Below are positions 1 through 7,822 of a stretch of DNA of 18,296 bases, piece after piece. The first letter of the stretch is position 1, and each line of letters opens with the position of its first letter. The notes beneath the pieces were generated by a model. The model had not been told where the DNA came from, did not search any database, and was given only the letters and a program-made list of their open reading frames with translations. A program made the position numbers and the translations under genes. The stretch spans positions 1 through 18,296 of the forward strand of contig JAVBLX010000155.1 in assembly GCA_031553075.1 (NCBI GenBank), read 5' to 3'. This DNA comes from DIGJ01 sp031553075. Lineage in GTDB: Bacteria; Bacillota; Clostridia; Lachnospirales; Lachnospiraceae.

Positions 1-1060
1 ACATTAAAATGCAGATGCCAAATTCTGCTTGATCTTGATGAGGCACATGGAAAAGCTTTTACTCATGAACAAAGTGCAAAATCTAATGGCGTATGCATGG
101 CTACGGTTACTAACACTGCTAAGCAGTATTGCGAGGAAGGCTTGGATTCCACTCTCAATATTAAACGCAATTATAATTCGGATCACGCACGTCGTAAGGT
201 TGATGGTCGCGCCGAAGCCAAGTTGATTGAAATCGCTTGTGGTCCCGTCCCGGACGGACATGCCCGTTGGACATTGCGTCTATTGGAAGAAAGAGCTCAC
301 ATTGAACTTGATGTTCCCGTTAGTAAAGATACCATTGGCCGGGTTCTAAAAAAACAAACTTCGACCTCACAAAAACGACTACTGGTGCATTCCCCAAAAA
401 GAAAATGCCGAATTCATAGCTTGTATGGAAGATGTTCTTGAGGTATACGAACGCCCCTACGATGCTGACCGTCCAGTGGTCTGTATGGATGAAAAACCTT
501 ATCAACTAATTGGCGAGGTAAGGGAACCACTTGACATGCGTCCTGGTGACGACAAAAAAATCGATTTTGAGTATGTTCGCAATGGAACATGTAGTATTTT
601 TGTTTTTTCAGAACCATTAGGCGGAACACGCCACGTCAATGTCCGGGAACAGCGTACAGCACTGGATTGGGCGGAAGAAATCAAGTACCTTACAGATGTC
701 ATGTACCCAAATGCGGATAAAATAGTTCTTGTTATGGATAACCTCAATACCCATAAGCCTTCGTCACTTTATAAAAGATATCTGCCTGTAGAGGCAAGAC
801 GCATTATAAGTCGACTGGAAATCCACTATACTCCAAAACACGGAAGTTGGCTGAATATGGCAGAAATTGAGTTAAATGTTATGACCAGGCAATGCCTGGC
901 AAGGCGGATTGATAATCTTGGGAAACTAAAAGAAGAACTATCCGCATGGAAAATCAGCCGCAATTCTTCTGTGGCAAAGATTCTCTGGCACTTCAAAACC
1001 ACCGATGCAAGGGTGAAACTGGCATCCCTTTATCCAACTATCATAACTACAAACTCATAG
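1..1060 (+). pseudogene. IS630-family transposase, 5'-truncated by the window and frame-split
   Basis: DDE transposase of the IS630 family; the first part of the gene lies outside the window. Frame 1 is open from position 1 and reads an N-terminal helix-turn-helix region (ILLDLDEAHGKAFTHEQSAK, then GLDSTLN). It loses the family sequence at an A7 run (348-354), after TIGRVLKK. The continuation is in frame 2 (KNKLRPHKNDYWCIP), a +1 shift, and runs to TAG at 1058-1060. The catalytic residues are visible in the second half: Asp in CMDEKPYQL, Asp in VMDNLNTH and Glu in HGSWLNMAEIEL. Removing one A restores a single reading frame, so this is either a one-base insertion in a homopolymer or programmed slippage; the sequence cannot distinguish them. 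Family assignment is firm, activity is unknown. Confidence 0.88.
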
Positions 1061-1076
1061 GTTTGCAGTTATGATA
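1039..1076. repeat. Hairpin over the IS630 transposase stop codon
   Basis: Arms TATCATAACT (1039-1048) and AGTTATGATA (1067-1076) pair perfectly. After one mismatch, CAAAC and GTTTG extend the stem, leaving a loop TCATAG that contains the TAG stop. There is no T tract, so an intrinsic terminator is unlikely. It may belong to the subterminal end of the insertion sequence; the left end is outside the window, so terminal repeats cannot be compared. Confidence 0.6.
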
Positions 1077-1140
1077 AATATCAATGATACATTACACTAG
1101 TACATCATCCATTAAATAATTACTCCATTTGTTGGTCTGA

Positions 1141-1209
1141 TATCGAGAGCACATATGAAAAAGCCTCAGCGTAACTGCTACGACGATGTTTTCATATATG
1201 CTCTCGATA
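1141..1209. repeat. Long imperfect inverted repeat (21-bp arms, 27-nt loop)
   Basis: Arms at 1141-1161 and 1189-1209 are reverse complements at 20 of 21 positions; both outer ends read TATCGAGAGC when oriented. The 27-nt loop holds a second small hairpin (CGTA ... TACG). The outermost bases are TA on both sides, which fits a miniature element flanked by a TA target duplication as made by IS630/Tc1-type transposition. It also lies about 90 bp downstream of the minus-strand YyaL-like gene and could be a 3' transcript hairpin, but it lacks a T tract. No ORF here is convincing. Confidence 0.65.
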
Positions 1210-1294
1210 AATCCCCCCTCAACAAAGGAGCAGTTATTTAAATTACGATGCAAACTAATATTGTATGATGGGATTTTAAGCATTTTAATCAACT

Positions 1295-3316
1295 TCAGAA
1301 AGTAGGAGTCAAATGGAGGTGCAATAAATCCGAAACGGGAGCCTGGCAGGCACCATTTTCACACAGATAGTACAGACAACCGTCTTCCGGAATCGGGTAT
1401 TGTCCGGTGAAGGGAGCCAACTGTTCCAAACGGGCCTGGTTTTCGGGCGTTTTGAACAATACGGTGAGGTTGACGGATGCTGGTGAGTCTAAAAAGGTGA
1501 AAAGCTCCTCTGGCAAGGCATCCTTGGAGGAAACACAAACCAGTTCCCGGGAAGGGGATAGTGCTTCCAATAAGGCAATCAAGGACATGCTGAAGGCTGC
1601 TGGATATTCTTTGATTGCCCCAGAAAGAAATGATATCTGGTCATAAGATAGTGCCCGCCATTTTTCTTCTCCTGTCAGTCTTGATAATTGGCTTAAAACA
1701 ATGCCGGCAACGGAATTTCCAGATGGAATGGCACCGTCATAAACCTCCTTAGGACGGGAAATAAGCTGCTCGGCATTGTAAGCATATAAATAAAAACCGC
1801 TTTCTTCCTTATCCCAGAACAATTCTACCATTTTTTCAGTGATAAATATGCATTTTTCCAGATAGATGGTGTCAAAGGTGGCATGATAGAGCTCCAACAG
1901 GGAATAGGCATAGAAGGCATAATCATCTATTTGCCCGGCAATGGCGGTTTCTCCATCCCGATAGCGAAGGAATAAACCGCCGGAGCTGTCTGTGAGCTTG
2001 GAGGAGATAAACTCCTCGGCTTGTTTTGCCTTATTGAGATATCCTAAATCATTCAAAACTCTGGAAGCTTTCGCAAAAGAGGCAATCATGAGAGCATTCC
2101 AAGAGGTTAGAATTTTATCGTCCTTGTGGAGGAGAGTACGGCTTTTGCGGTAGTCATAAAGTTTTTTGACAATCTGGTCAATAGTGGGATTCTCTTCCTC
2201 AAAGTTGCTGTTCTGAATCAGGTTAGGAATATTTTTGCCTTCAAAGTTTCCCTTTGGTGTGATGTGAAACCAATCGGAAAATATCTTGTAATTTGATACT
2301 CCCAGAGCACTTTGCAGTTCTTTTTGTGTAAATACATAATATTTTCCCTCAATGCCTTCGCTGTCAGCATCCTGGCTGGCAAAAAAGCCACCATTTTTAT
2401 GAGTTAGTTCATTGGAAACATAGTCCAGTGTCTTTTTCGCAACCCTTTTATAAAGCGACCGACCTGTGAATCTATATGCTTCCAAGTAGGTATAGGAAAG
2501 AAGGGCATTGTCATAAAGCATTTTTTCAAAATGTGGAATCAGCCATTTTTCATCGGTGGAATAACGGGAGAAACCACCACCAATGTGATCAAAGATACCA
2601 CCTCGATACATTTGTTCCAAGGTGTGTTCTGCCATGTTTTGCGCCGAGGCGTTTTGCTCGATTACTGCAAAATAGAGCAAGAACATAAGATTATGTGGAG
2701 TTGGAAATTTAGGAGCGGAGCCAAAGCCACCATAAACAGAATCATAGGTTTTTTTGAATTGGCGGAATCCTAATTGAGTGATTTCTTTGTCGGGAGTGGC
2801 AGGATGAGAAATGCCATTTATTCCTTTTTTTAGTTCCTTTACTAATTCTTCACCAGCAGAGAGGATGCTTTCCTGGTTTTCATTCCAGATTTTATTTATG
2901 GTTGGCAAAAGTTCCATAAGCCCTACATGACCGGAGCGGGTATATTTGGGCAGATAGGTGCCTGCCCAGAAAGGAATCTGTTCTGGGGTCATAAGTATGG
3001 TCAAAGGCCATCCGCCGGAGCCTGTGAACATCTGGCAGACGGTCATATATACATTATCAATATCTGGCCGTTCTTCACGGTCGACTTTGACGGATATAAA
3101 GTGCCGGTTGAGGTAATCAGCCACTTCATGGTCTTCAAAGGATTCATGAGCCATAACATGGCACCAGTGACAGGTGGAATAGCCAATGCTTAAAAAAATC
3201 GGTTTGTTTTGCGCGTTCGCTTTTGCAAAAGCCTCTTTTCCCCATGGATGCCAGTTGACAGGGTTATTTACGTGCTGTAAAAGATAAGGGGATTTTTCAT
3301 TAATTAAGTGATTCAT
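1295..3316 (-). CDS. YyaL/SSP411-like thioredoxin-domain protein (DUF255)
   Basis: A 673-residue cytosolic protein, normal length for the YyaL/spermatogenesis-associated protein 20 family. The N-terminal DUF255 thioredoxin-like domain (about residues 1-160) is clear: SPYLLQHVNNPVNWHPWG, then STCHWCHVM with Cys49 and Cys52 as the CxxC pair, VDREERPDID and GGWPLTI. The remainder has the (alpha/alpha) barrel look of the N-acylglucosamine 2-epimerase/glycosidase fold (GGGFSRYSTDEKWLIPHFEKMLYD; SQDADSEGIEGKYY). The biochemical role of bacterial members is not established; redox or sugar-related activity is only suggested by the folds. The ATG has a GGAGGA ribosome binding site (3323-3328 on the complement) 6 nt upstream. 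It is divergent from the gene at 3459. No transmembrane segments or signal peptide are seen. Confidence 0.93.
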   Translation of the reverse strand: MNHLINEKSPYLLQHVNNPVNWHPWGKEAFAKANAQNKPIFLSIGYSTCHWCHVMAHESFEDHEVADYLNRHFISVKVDREERPDIDNVYMTVCQMFTGSGGWPLTILMTPEQIPFWAGTYLPKYTRSGHVGLMELLPTINKIWNENQESILSAGEELVKELKKGINGISHPATPDKEITQLGFRQFKKTYDSVYGGFGSAPKFPTPHNLMFLLYFAVIEQNASAQNMAEHTLEQMYRGGIFDHIGGGFSRYSTDEKWLIPHFEKMLYDNALLSYTYLEAYRFTGRSLYKRVAKKTLDYVSNELTHKNGGFFASQDADSEGIEGKYYVFTQKELQSALGVSNYKIFSDWFHITPKGNFEGKNIPNLIQNSNFEEENPTIDQIVKKLYDYRKSRTLLHKDDKILTSWNALMIASFAKASRVLNDLGYLNKAKQAEEFISSKLTDSSGGLFLRYRDGETAIAGQIDDYAFYAYSLLELYHATFDTIYLEKCIFITEKMVELFWDKEESGFYLYAYNAEQLISRPKEVYDGAIPSGNSVAGIVLSQLSRLTGEEKWRALSYDQISFLSGAIKEYPAAFSMSLIALLEALSPSRELVCVSSKDALPEELFTFLDSPASVNLTVLFKTPENQARLEQLAPFTGQYPIPEDGCLYYLCENGACQAPVSDLLHLHLTPTF

Positions 3317-3403
3317 GATGATTCCTCCGTTTTATTTTTATTGTTAGGGATAGGATTTACGGATTCTAGAAAAATATCCCAAAATCTGTGAAAGAATAAA
3401 TGT

Positions 3404-3452
3404 TTGTGATTCTTTTGATATCTGTTATAATCATTATAGGAAAGATTGGAGG
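3404..3452 (+). promoter_or_regulatory. Sigma-A-type promoter and RBS for the 3459 gene
   Basis: TTGTGA (3404-3409), a 16-bp spacer and a consensus TATAAT (3426-3431), followed by GGAGG (3448-3452) 6 nt before the ATG at 3459. It probably drives the small acidic protein together with the methyltransferase gene directly downstream. Confidence 0.6.
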
Positions 3453-3458
3453 TATATT

Positions 3459-3662
3459 ATGGAAAAGACATTTAAAGAAAAATATTTGGCAGGTGAGATT
3501 CCTTTTGAGGAAATAGATGATTACAGTTATCGATGGGGGATGTATGATGAATCTCTTACGTTAAGGGAATATCTTGGACTCAATGAAGAGGAAGAAGATG
3601 CCTGGGTTAGTGTTGGAGAAGATGCATTGAAAGAATTATTGGATGCGGGGAAAGTGGAGTAA
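3459..3662 (+). CDS. Small acidic conserved protein of unknown function
   Basis: A 67-residue, strongly acidic protein (KYLAGEIPFEEIDDY ... LREYLGLNEEEEDAWVSVGEDALKELLD). A perfect -10 box and GGAGG site upstream support it as a real gene. The pattern of a short N-terminal segment, then TLREYLGLNEEE, is one I associate with small hypothetical proteins in Clostridia; I know no function. The stop (3660-3662) is one base from the ATG of the downstream methyltransferase (3664), so the two are almost certainly co-transcribed, with the methyltransferase ribosome binding site inside this gene's last codons. A helper or regulatory role towards its neighbour is speculation. Confidence 0.8.
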   Translation: MEKTFKEKYLAGEIPFEEIDDYSYRWGMYDESLTLREYLGLNEEEEDAWVSVGEDALKELLDAGKVE

Positions 3663-3663
3663 G

Positions 3664-5385
3664 ATGGAGAGAGAGAAGCTGGTACAGAAGAAAGTTAAAG
3701 GAAAAGTGAAAGAAACGAGAAAAGTGAAAGAAACAGGAAAAGTGAAAGAAACAGGAAATATGAGTAAGATTGAAAAAGATAAAGGTAGAGATTGGATAAA
3801 TGAAAAGAGTAAAGGTACAAAGAATAAAGGTACAAAAAACGAAAGCTTAAAGAACGAAAGTACAAAAAGCGGACGAGCAAAAAATGAAAGTATGAATAAT
3901 AACGCAAATAATAACGCAAATAATAATGCAAAGAATAACGCAAAGAATAACAACATAAAGAACAACAACGCAAGGAATAACAACGCAAGGAATAATAATT
4001 TAAAGAATAAAAATGCAAAGAATAAAAATGCAAAGAATAATAATGTTAAGGATAGAAATGAAAGTATTGACGAAGCAGATAAAAGCTTTAAAAGCAAAAA
4101 TATAAAGACTGCCGGAAAAGAGATTAGCAATAAAAGCAAAGATAAGAAAAACAATGTGGGTATTGCAGGAAAAGGCCTTGAAAACAGAAGGGCAGAGGAA
4201 AAAAGGGCAAACAAAAATGGCCGTACAGTTTTCGGCAATATGGAAGAAGGTTGTCCAGTAGCCAAGAAATGCGGTGGGTGCCAATATCAGGGGAAACCAT
4301 ATGAGCAGCAATTGAAAGAAAAGCAGAAGAAGGTAGAAGCGTTATTAAAGGGAATCAGTAAAGTGGAGTCAATTGTTGGCATGGATTCCCCTTATCATTA
4401 TCGAAATAAAGTACATGCGGTGTTTGACCATCTGAAAAATGGACAGGTGATTTCTGGCGTTTATGAAGAAGGAACTCACAACGTGGTTCGGGTAGATTTG
4501 TGTTTAATCGAAAATGAAAAGGCAGATGCCATTATTTGTGATATCCGGAATTTGCTCAAATCCTTTAAGATAAAGACCTATGACGAAGATACAGGTTATG
4601 GGCTTTTGCGTCATGTGCTTATTCGGACTGGCTTTAAAAGTGGAGAAATCATGGTGGTGTTAGTTTTGGGGTCTCCGATTTTGCCATCTAAAAATAATTT
4701 TGTGAAAGCATTAAAAAAGCTTCATCCAGAAATTTCTACAGTTGTAGTGAATGTTAATAATAAAAAGACCAGTATGGTGCTTGGAGATAAAGAGACAGTG
4801 ATTTATGGAAAAGGATTTATTGAAGACACATTATGTGGTTCTGTTTTCCGTATATCTCCTAAGTCCTTTTATCAAGTGAATCCGATACAGACGGAAAAGC
4901 TTTATAATAAGGCCATTCAGTTGGCTGAGCTTACTGGCAAGGAACGAGTCATAGATGCCTATTGTGGAATTGGTACGATTGGGATTATTGCAAGTAAAAA
5001 AGTAAAAGAAGTTATTGGTGTAGAACTTAACCCAGATGCTGTGAAGGATGCTATAATCAATGGAAAACGGAATGAGATAGAGAATATTCGCTTTTACCAG
5101 GCGGATGCCGGGAAATTTATGGTTCAGATGGCAGAAGAAGGGGAAAAAGTAGACGTAGTATTTATGGACCCACCAAGGAGCGGCAGCAGTGAAGAATTTT
5201 TGGAGGCCATTGTGAAACTAGCTCCGAAAAAGGTAGTATATATATCTTGTAATCCAGAAACACTTGCAAGGGATTTGAAGGTTTTGGCTAAAAAAGGATA
5301 TAAAGCTGGAGGGGCGGTACCTTTTGATTTGTTTCCTTGGACTCAACATGTCGAAACGGTAGTTCTTCTGTCGCAGAAAGGTTGA
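3664..5385 (+). CDS. rlmD: 23S rRNA (uracil-C5)-methyltransferase, RlmD/RlmCD type, with Lys/Asn-rich N-terminal extension
   Basis: SAM-dependent RNA m5U methyltransferase of the RumA/TrmA family. The core starts near residue 190. Fe-S ligands are CPVAKKCGGC (Cys197, Cys203, Cys206) plus Cys280 in VDLCLIEN. The SAM site is DAYCGIGTIG (from residue 431), then GVELNPDAV. Next come DPPRSG (from 502) and SCNPETLARDL with nucleophile Cys529. The end is PWTQHVETVVLLSQKG. The family is known to methylate 23S rRNA U1939 and, in RlmCD, also U747; the exact target is not readable. The first ~190 residues replace the usual TRAM domain with a very basic low-complexity tail of KVKET repeats and Asn/Lys blocks. 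I chose the ATG at 3664, preceded by GGAG with 5-nt spacing; an in-frame ATG at 3643 has no such site. The last codons look like an integration target. Confidence 0.92.
   Translation: MEREKLVQKKVKGKVKETRKVKETGKVKETGNMSKIEKDKGRDWINEKSKGTKNKGTKNESLKNESTKSGRAKNESMNNNANNNANNNAKNNAKNNNIKNNNARNNNARNNNLKNKNAKNKNAKNNNVKDRNESIDEADKSFKSKNIKTAGKEISNKSKDKKNNVGIAGKGLENRRAEEKRANKNGRTVFGNMEEGCPVAKKCGGCQYQGKPYEQQLKEKQKKVEALLKGISKVESIVGMDSPYHYRNKVHAVFDHLKNGQVISGVYEEGTHNVVRVDLCLIENEKADAIICDIRNLLKSFKIKTYDEDTGYGLLRHVLIRTGFKSGEIMVVLVLGSPILPSKNNFVKALKKLHPEISTVVVNVNNKKTSMVLGDKETVIYGKGFIEDTLCGSVFRISPKSFYQVNPIQTEKLYNKAIQLAELTGKERVIDAYCGIGTIGIIASKKVKEVIGVELNPDAVKDAIINGKRNEIENIRFYQADAGKFMVQMAEEGEKVDVVFMDPPRSGSSEEFLEAIVKLAPKKVVYISCNPETLARDLKVLAKKGYKAGGAVPFDLFPWTQHVETVVLLSQKG
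3703..3756 (+). repeat. Three 18-bp tandem repeats in the methyltransferase tail
   Basis: Three consecutive 18-bp units (3703-3720, 3721-3738, 3739-3756), nearly identical, encode KVKETR, KVKETG and KVKETG. The unit is a multiple of three, so copy-number change keeps the frame. Confidence 0.85.
3892..4050 (+). repeat. Degenerate 12-15 bp tandem repeats encoding Asn/Lys blocks
   Basis: Runs of AATAATAACGCA- and AAGAATAACAACGCA-like units encode NNNA, KNNA and RNNNA blocks. All units are multiples of three and purine-rich on the plus strand. They are part of the coding sequence of the methyltransferase extension; they are not a CRISPR array (no unique spacers, units too short). Confidence 0.75.
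5347..5385 (+). other. rumA 3'-end candidate attachment site (intact gene copy)
   Basis: The final codons HVETVVLLSQKG of the methyltransferase gene begin with CATGTCGAAAC. Two further copies of this gene end occur at 8933 and 13526. The 3' end of rum genes is a known integration site for streptococcal integrative conjugative elements, so this copy is read here as the left junction of an accessory block. Confidence 0.5.
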
Positions 5386-5874
5386 TTTTATGAGGGTTTG
5401 AGATCACTTTGGTAAAATATACTTCTGTGTTTTAATGGAAATCGAAGTGCTGTCAGTATGATTTTGATGGGGATGGGGTTACGCTAAAAGGTATGAAATG
5501 AGGCTTTTGCCAGTTACGAAAAGTGTTGTATATTTTGGCAAAAGTTTGTTTGCATAAAAATACAGTTATCGTACGGATGTCATCAATATCAATGGATACC
5601 AATGATAGAATTTGCTAGATAAAAGTAGAAGTTGGCTGGTTTTTGAAAAGGTTTATAAACTTATTTCACCAGGGTATGCCTCCCAAAAGTCCTTTTGACA
5701 ATATCAAATATGAAGAGTGTTGTGTGAGGAACAGAAGATCAGCCTTGCTGAACGCTGAAGACAGATTGGGCAGACAACATTGTAACGCATAGATGAGATG
5801 GTGTTTTGTGCTACCAGTTGGGGATAAAATTGGGATTGCAGTAAGCAAAAATATAATTAATAGTGGAGTGCGTT
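5386..5874. other. Non-coding stretch between the methyltransferase and DUF4209-like genes
   Basis: About 490 bp with no supportable gene. A 60-codon minus-strand ORF (5666-5848) has no ribosome binding site or recognisable domain and is probably chance. A TATAAT at 5852-5857 with a weak TTGGGA 16 bp upstream could serve the next gene, but the resulting leader would be very short. If the rumA-end integration model is right, this is the left end of the first accessory unit. Confidence 0.5.
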
Positions 5875-7647
5875 ATGTATCAAAAATATGATGAATTTAT
5901 AGATAATATGGGGATTTTAACAGATCAAGATAAGAAGTTAAGTGATATTCAAAAAGAGTTGATGACAATTATAGAGCATGAACAGGACGAAGAAATAAAA
6001 CAATTATTGCGTTGGGAGTCTGAATTGTATATATGTTGTGAAATTCCATTGGAAAGAAGATTAGATGGGCAACAGTATTTATTTCCACATGTCGTTACCA
6101 TAGAAGGAAAAAATATACCGGATATCGATGCCTTCATAGAAGAAAGATGGGATTTTTATACGCATCGATTGGAAATTACAAGTAATGTTATTGTGAAAAT
6201 GCGTTATGCGAATTACTGCTTTCAGTATTGCGAAAAGAAAGATAAATACAAATACGCAAGGCAAATCTGTGAATTATTATGTGAACAATTGCCTAAGATG
6301 ACACTTAAATACGAGTATGTTGTTTGTTTTTCAAGATTGTTTGAATTAAGCTTATTATATAATATCGTTGAAATTAAAGAAAAATTAGACAATGTAATAA
6401 AAGAAGCATTTATGCGAGATTATTCAGATGATAATTATCTTGAATTGTTGTCATTGTCTCGAATTATAGTAAGTAATATTAGCAGAAACAAAAGTAAACT
6501 TATAAAGGATGATACCAGAGATCAAGTTGTTAACTTAATGGCAGAAATGGTTAATTACTATTTCAAAAATGGTGAATATATCCTTTATAGAAATAGCTGT
6601 ACTGTTTTTATAGATTGGCTCAAATTGCTAAAAAATCAAGACAAAATAAATGAGGAATTACTACGAGTTGGTGAATCCTATGAGTTGGATGCAGAAAAAG
6701 AAGGTAATTCAAATCTGATAAAGGCAGAATTTTATCAAATGGCGGCATGGCATTATGCTAATATTGGAGAAAGGGAAAAAGTTTATCATCTAAAAATAAA
6801 AATTAAAGAGGCCTTTAGGGAGGCTTCAAACTCAAATGAGTATAAAACCATTTCTACTACACAATCAATACCAGTAGCAGAGCTGGAAGAAGAGATTAAA
6901 GATATCATCAAAGAAGATGTAAAAGATACACTGAATTTAGTAAGCCACGGTAGAGATTTTATTTTAAATAAAGATAAAATTGCTAATAAGGCTGCTGAGC
7001 AAGTTAAAAATCCATTATATAAAATTGTGGATTTTGGTCATATTGAAGGAAATAGAAAGGTTTTCACCACAAAGAATGAAGGCGATTTACTGAAACATAT
7101 TACTTTTCAAAATTATTCTATTGAGCTAGAGGTTGTTTTTTCAACTATTGTAAATTTTATATGGAATAAAATGATAGAGAATGGCTTGACTGCACAAATG
7201 GTTATTGATAGGATATGCTCTTCAGATTATATGGAAGAAGACCAAAAAAAATTTATTTCAAATGGTATTAAAAGATTTTTTGAGGATGATTATGTTTCTA
7301 CTTTACATATCCTTGTGCCTCAATTCGAAAGTTGTTTTCGAACATTTTTTGAATGGGGTGGATTCCCGACTACTTCTTTAAAAACTAATGGACTTCAATA
7401 TGAAGAAAATTTTAATGATTTTTTGAGAGAAGATTTTGTCAGGGAAACATTAGACAATGACTTTTTATTTATGGTTGAATTTGTTATGGTCGAGCAGTTA
7501 GGAAAAAATCTAAGGAATAATATTGCACATGGCTTATCTAGCATAAAAACATTCAATAAAAATAATTGTCTGATTGTAATTTACTTGTTTTGGATGATTA
7601 CTGCAATAAAATGGAAATTTCCAGAGGAAGGCGCAGATGAGCAATAA
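5875..7647 (+). CDS. DUF4209-like protein with C-terminal HEPN-type RNxxxH motif
   Basis: A 590-residue, probably cytosolic, largely helical protein. The C-terminal ~150 residues resemble DUF4209: HILVPQFESCFRTFFEWGG, LDNDFLFMVEFVMVEQLGKN, LRNNIAHGL. The RNNIAH segment (about residues 547-552) fits the R[ND]xxxH catalytic motif of HEPN-superfamily RNases, which occur in many toxin, abortive-infection and RNA-processing proteins. The first ~400 residues are variable, charged and unrecognised. The start is the ATG at 5875, 6 nt after GGAG; an upstream in-frame GTG at 5863 is worse placed. The gene is very A/T-rich relative to the methyltransferase core, as expected for horizontally acquired cargo. 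It lies between the rumA-like gene and rhuM1. A defence-type RNase is an inference; the domain call is fairly good. Confidence 0.75.
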   Translation: MYQKYDEFIDNMGILTDQDKKLSDIQKELMTIIEHEQDEEIKQLLRWESELYICCEIPLERRLDGQQYLFPHVVTIEGKNIPDIDAFIEERWDFYTHRLEITSNVIVKMRYANYCFQYCEKKDKYKYARQICELLCEQLPKMTLKYEYVVCFSRLFELSLLYNIVEIKEKLDNVIKEAFMRDYSDDNYLELLSLSRIIVSNISRNKSKLIKDDTRDQVVNLMAEMVNYYFKNGEYILYRNSCTVFIDWLKLLKNQDKINEELLRVGESYELDAEKEGNSNLIKAEFYQMAAWHYANIGEREKVYHLKIKIKEAFREASNSNEYKTISTTQSIPVAELEEEIKDIIKEDVKDTLNLVSHGRDFILNKDKIANKAAEQVKNPLYKIVDFGHIEGNRKVFTTKNEGDLLKHITFQNYSIELEVVFSTIVNFIWNKMIENGLTAQMVIDRICSSDYMEEDQKKFISNGIKRFFEDDYVSTLHILVPQFESCFRTFFEWGGFPTTSLKTNGLQYEENFNDFLREDFVRETLDNDFLFMVEFVMVEQLGKNLRNNIAHGLSSIKTFNKNNCLIVIYLFWMITAIKWKFPEEGADEQ

Positions 7648-7822
7648 GGGGAATATTCCTTTGTAGGGCTCAAAAATGGCACACTTTTTTGATTTATTGT
7701 TTTTATAAGCAAAAAAGGAAGGTGTTTTGCCTGTCCTATCGAGCCATCTAAAATCGTTTGTCTTTTACAAAAAAAGAAAATCAAAAACTTTAGGCTATCG
7801 GGAAAAAAATGAAAGGAAGGAT
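7648..7822. other. Gap between the DUF4209-like gene and rhuM1
   Basis: No gene, promoter or terminator is convincing. It contains several A and T runs, and AAGGAAGG (7813-7820) just before the rhuM1 start. An in-frame ATG at 7727 would extend rhuM1 into this gap by 32 residues with no similarity to the paralogue. Confidence 0.45.

Noticed and set aside
1092..1292. 66-codon minus-strand ORF
   Set aside because: It crosses the 1141-1209 inverted repeat, has no ribosome binding site and no recognisable similarity.
3892..4050. Short regular repeats resembling a CRISPR array
   Set aside because: Units are 12-15 bp, in-frame, without distinct spacers, and lie in a coding sequence.
3636..4265. 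209-codon minus-strand ORF rich in Leu and Phe, looking like a membrane protein
   Set aside because: It is the antisense of the Lys/Asn-rich coding repeats; AAG/AAT runs read as Leu/Phe on the complement. No ribosome binding site.
7727..7822. Extended N-terminus of rhuM1 from an upstream ATG
   Set aside because: No ribosome binding site before it; the extra 32 residues have no counterpart in rhuM2, and AAGGAAGG lies before the later ATGs.
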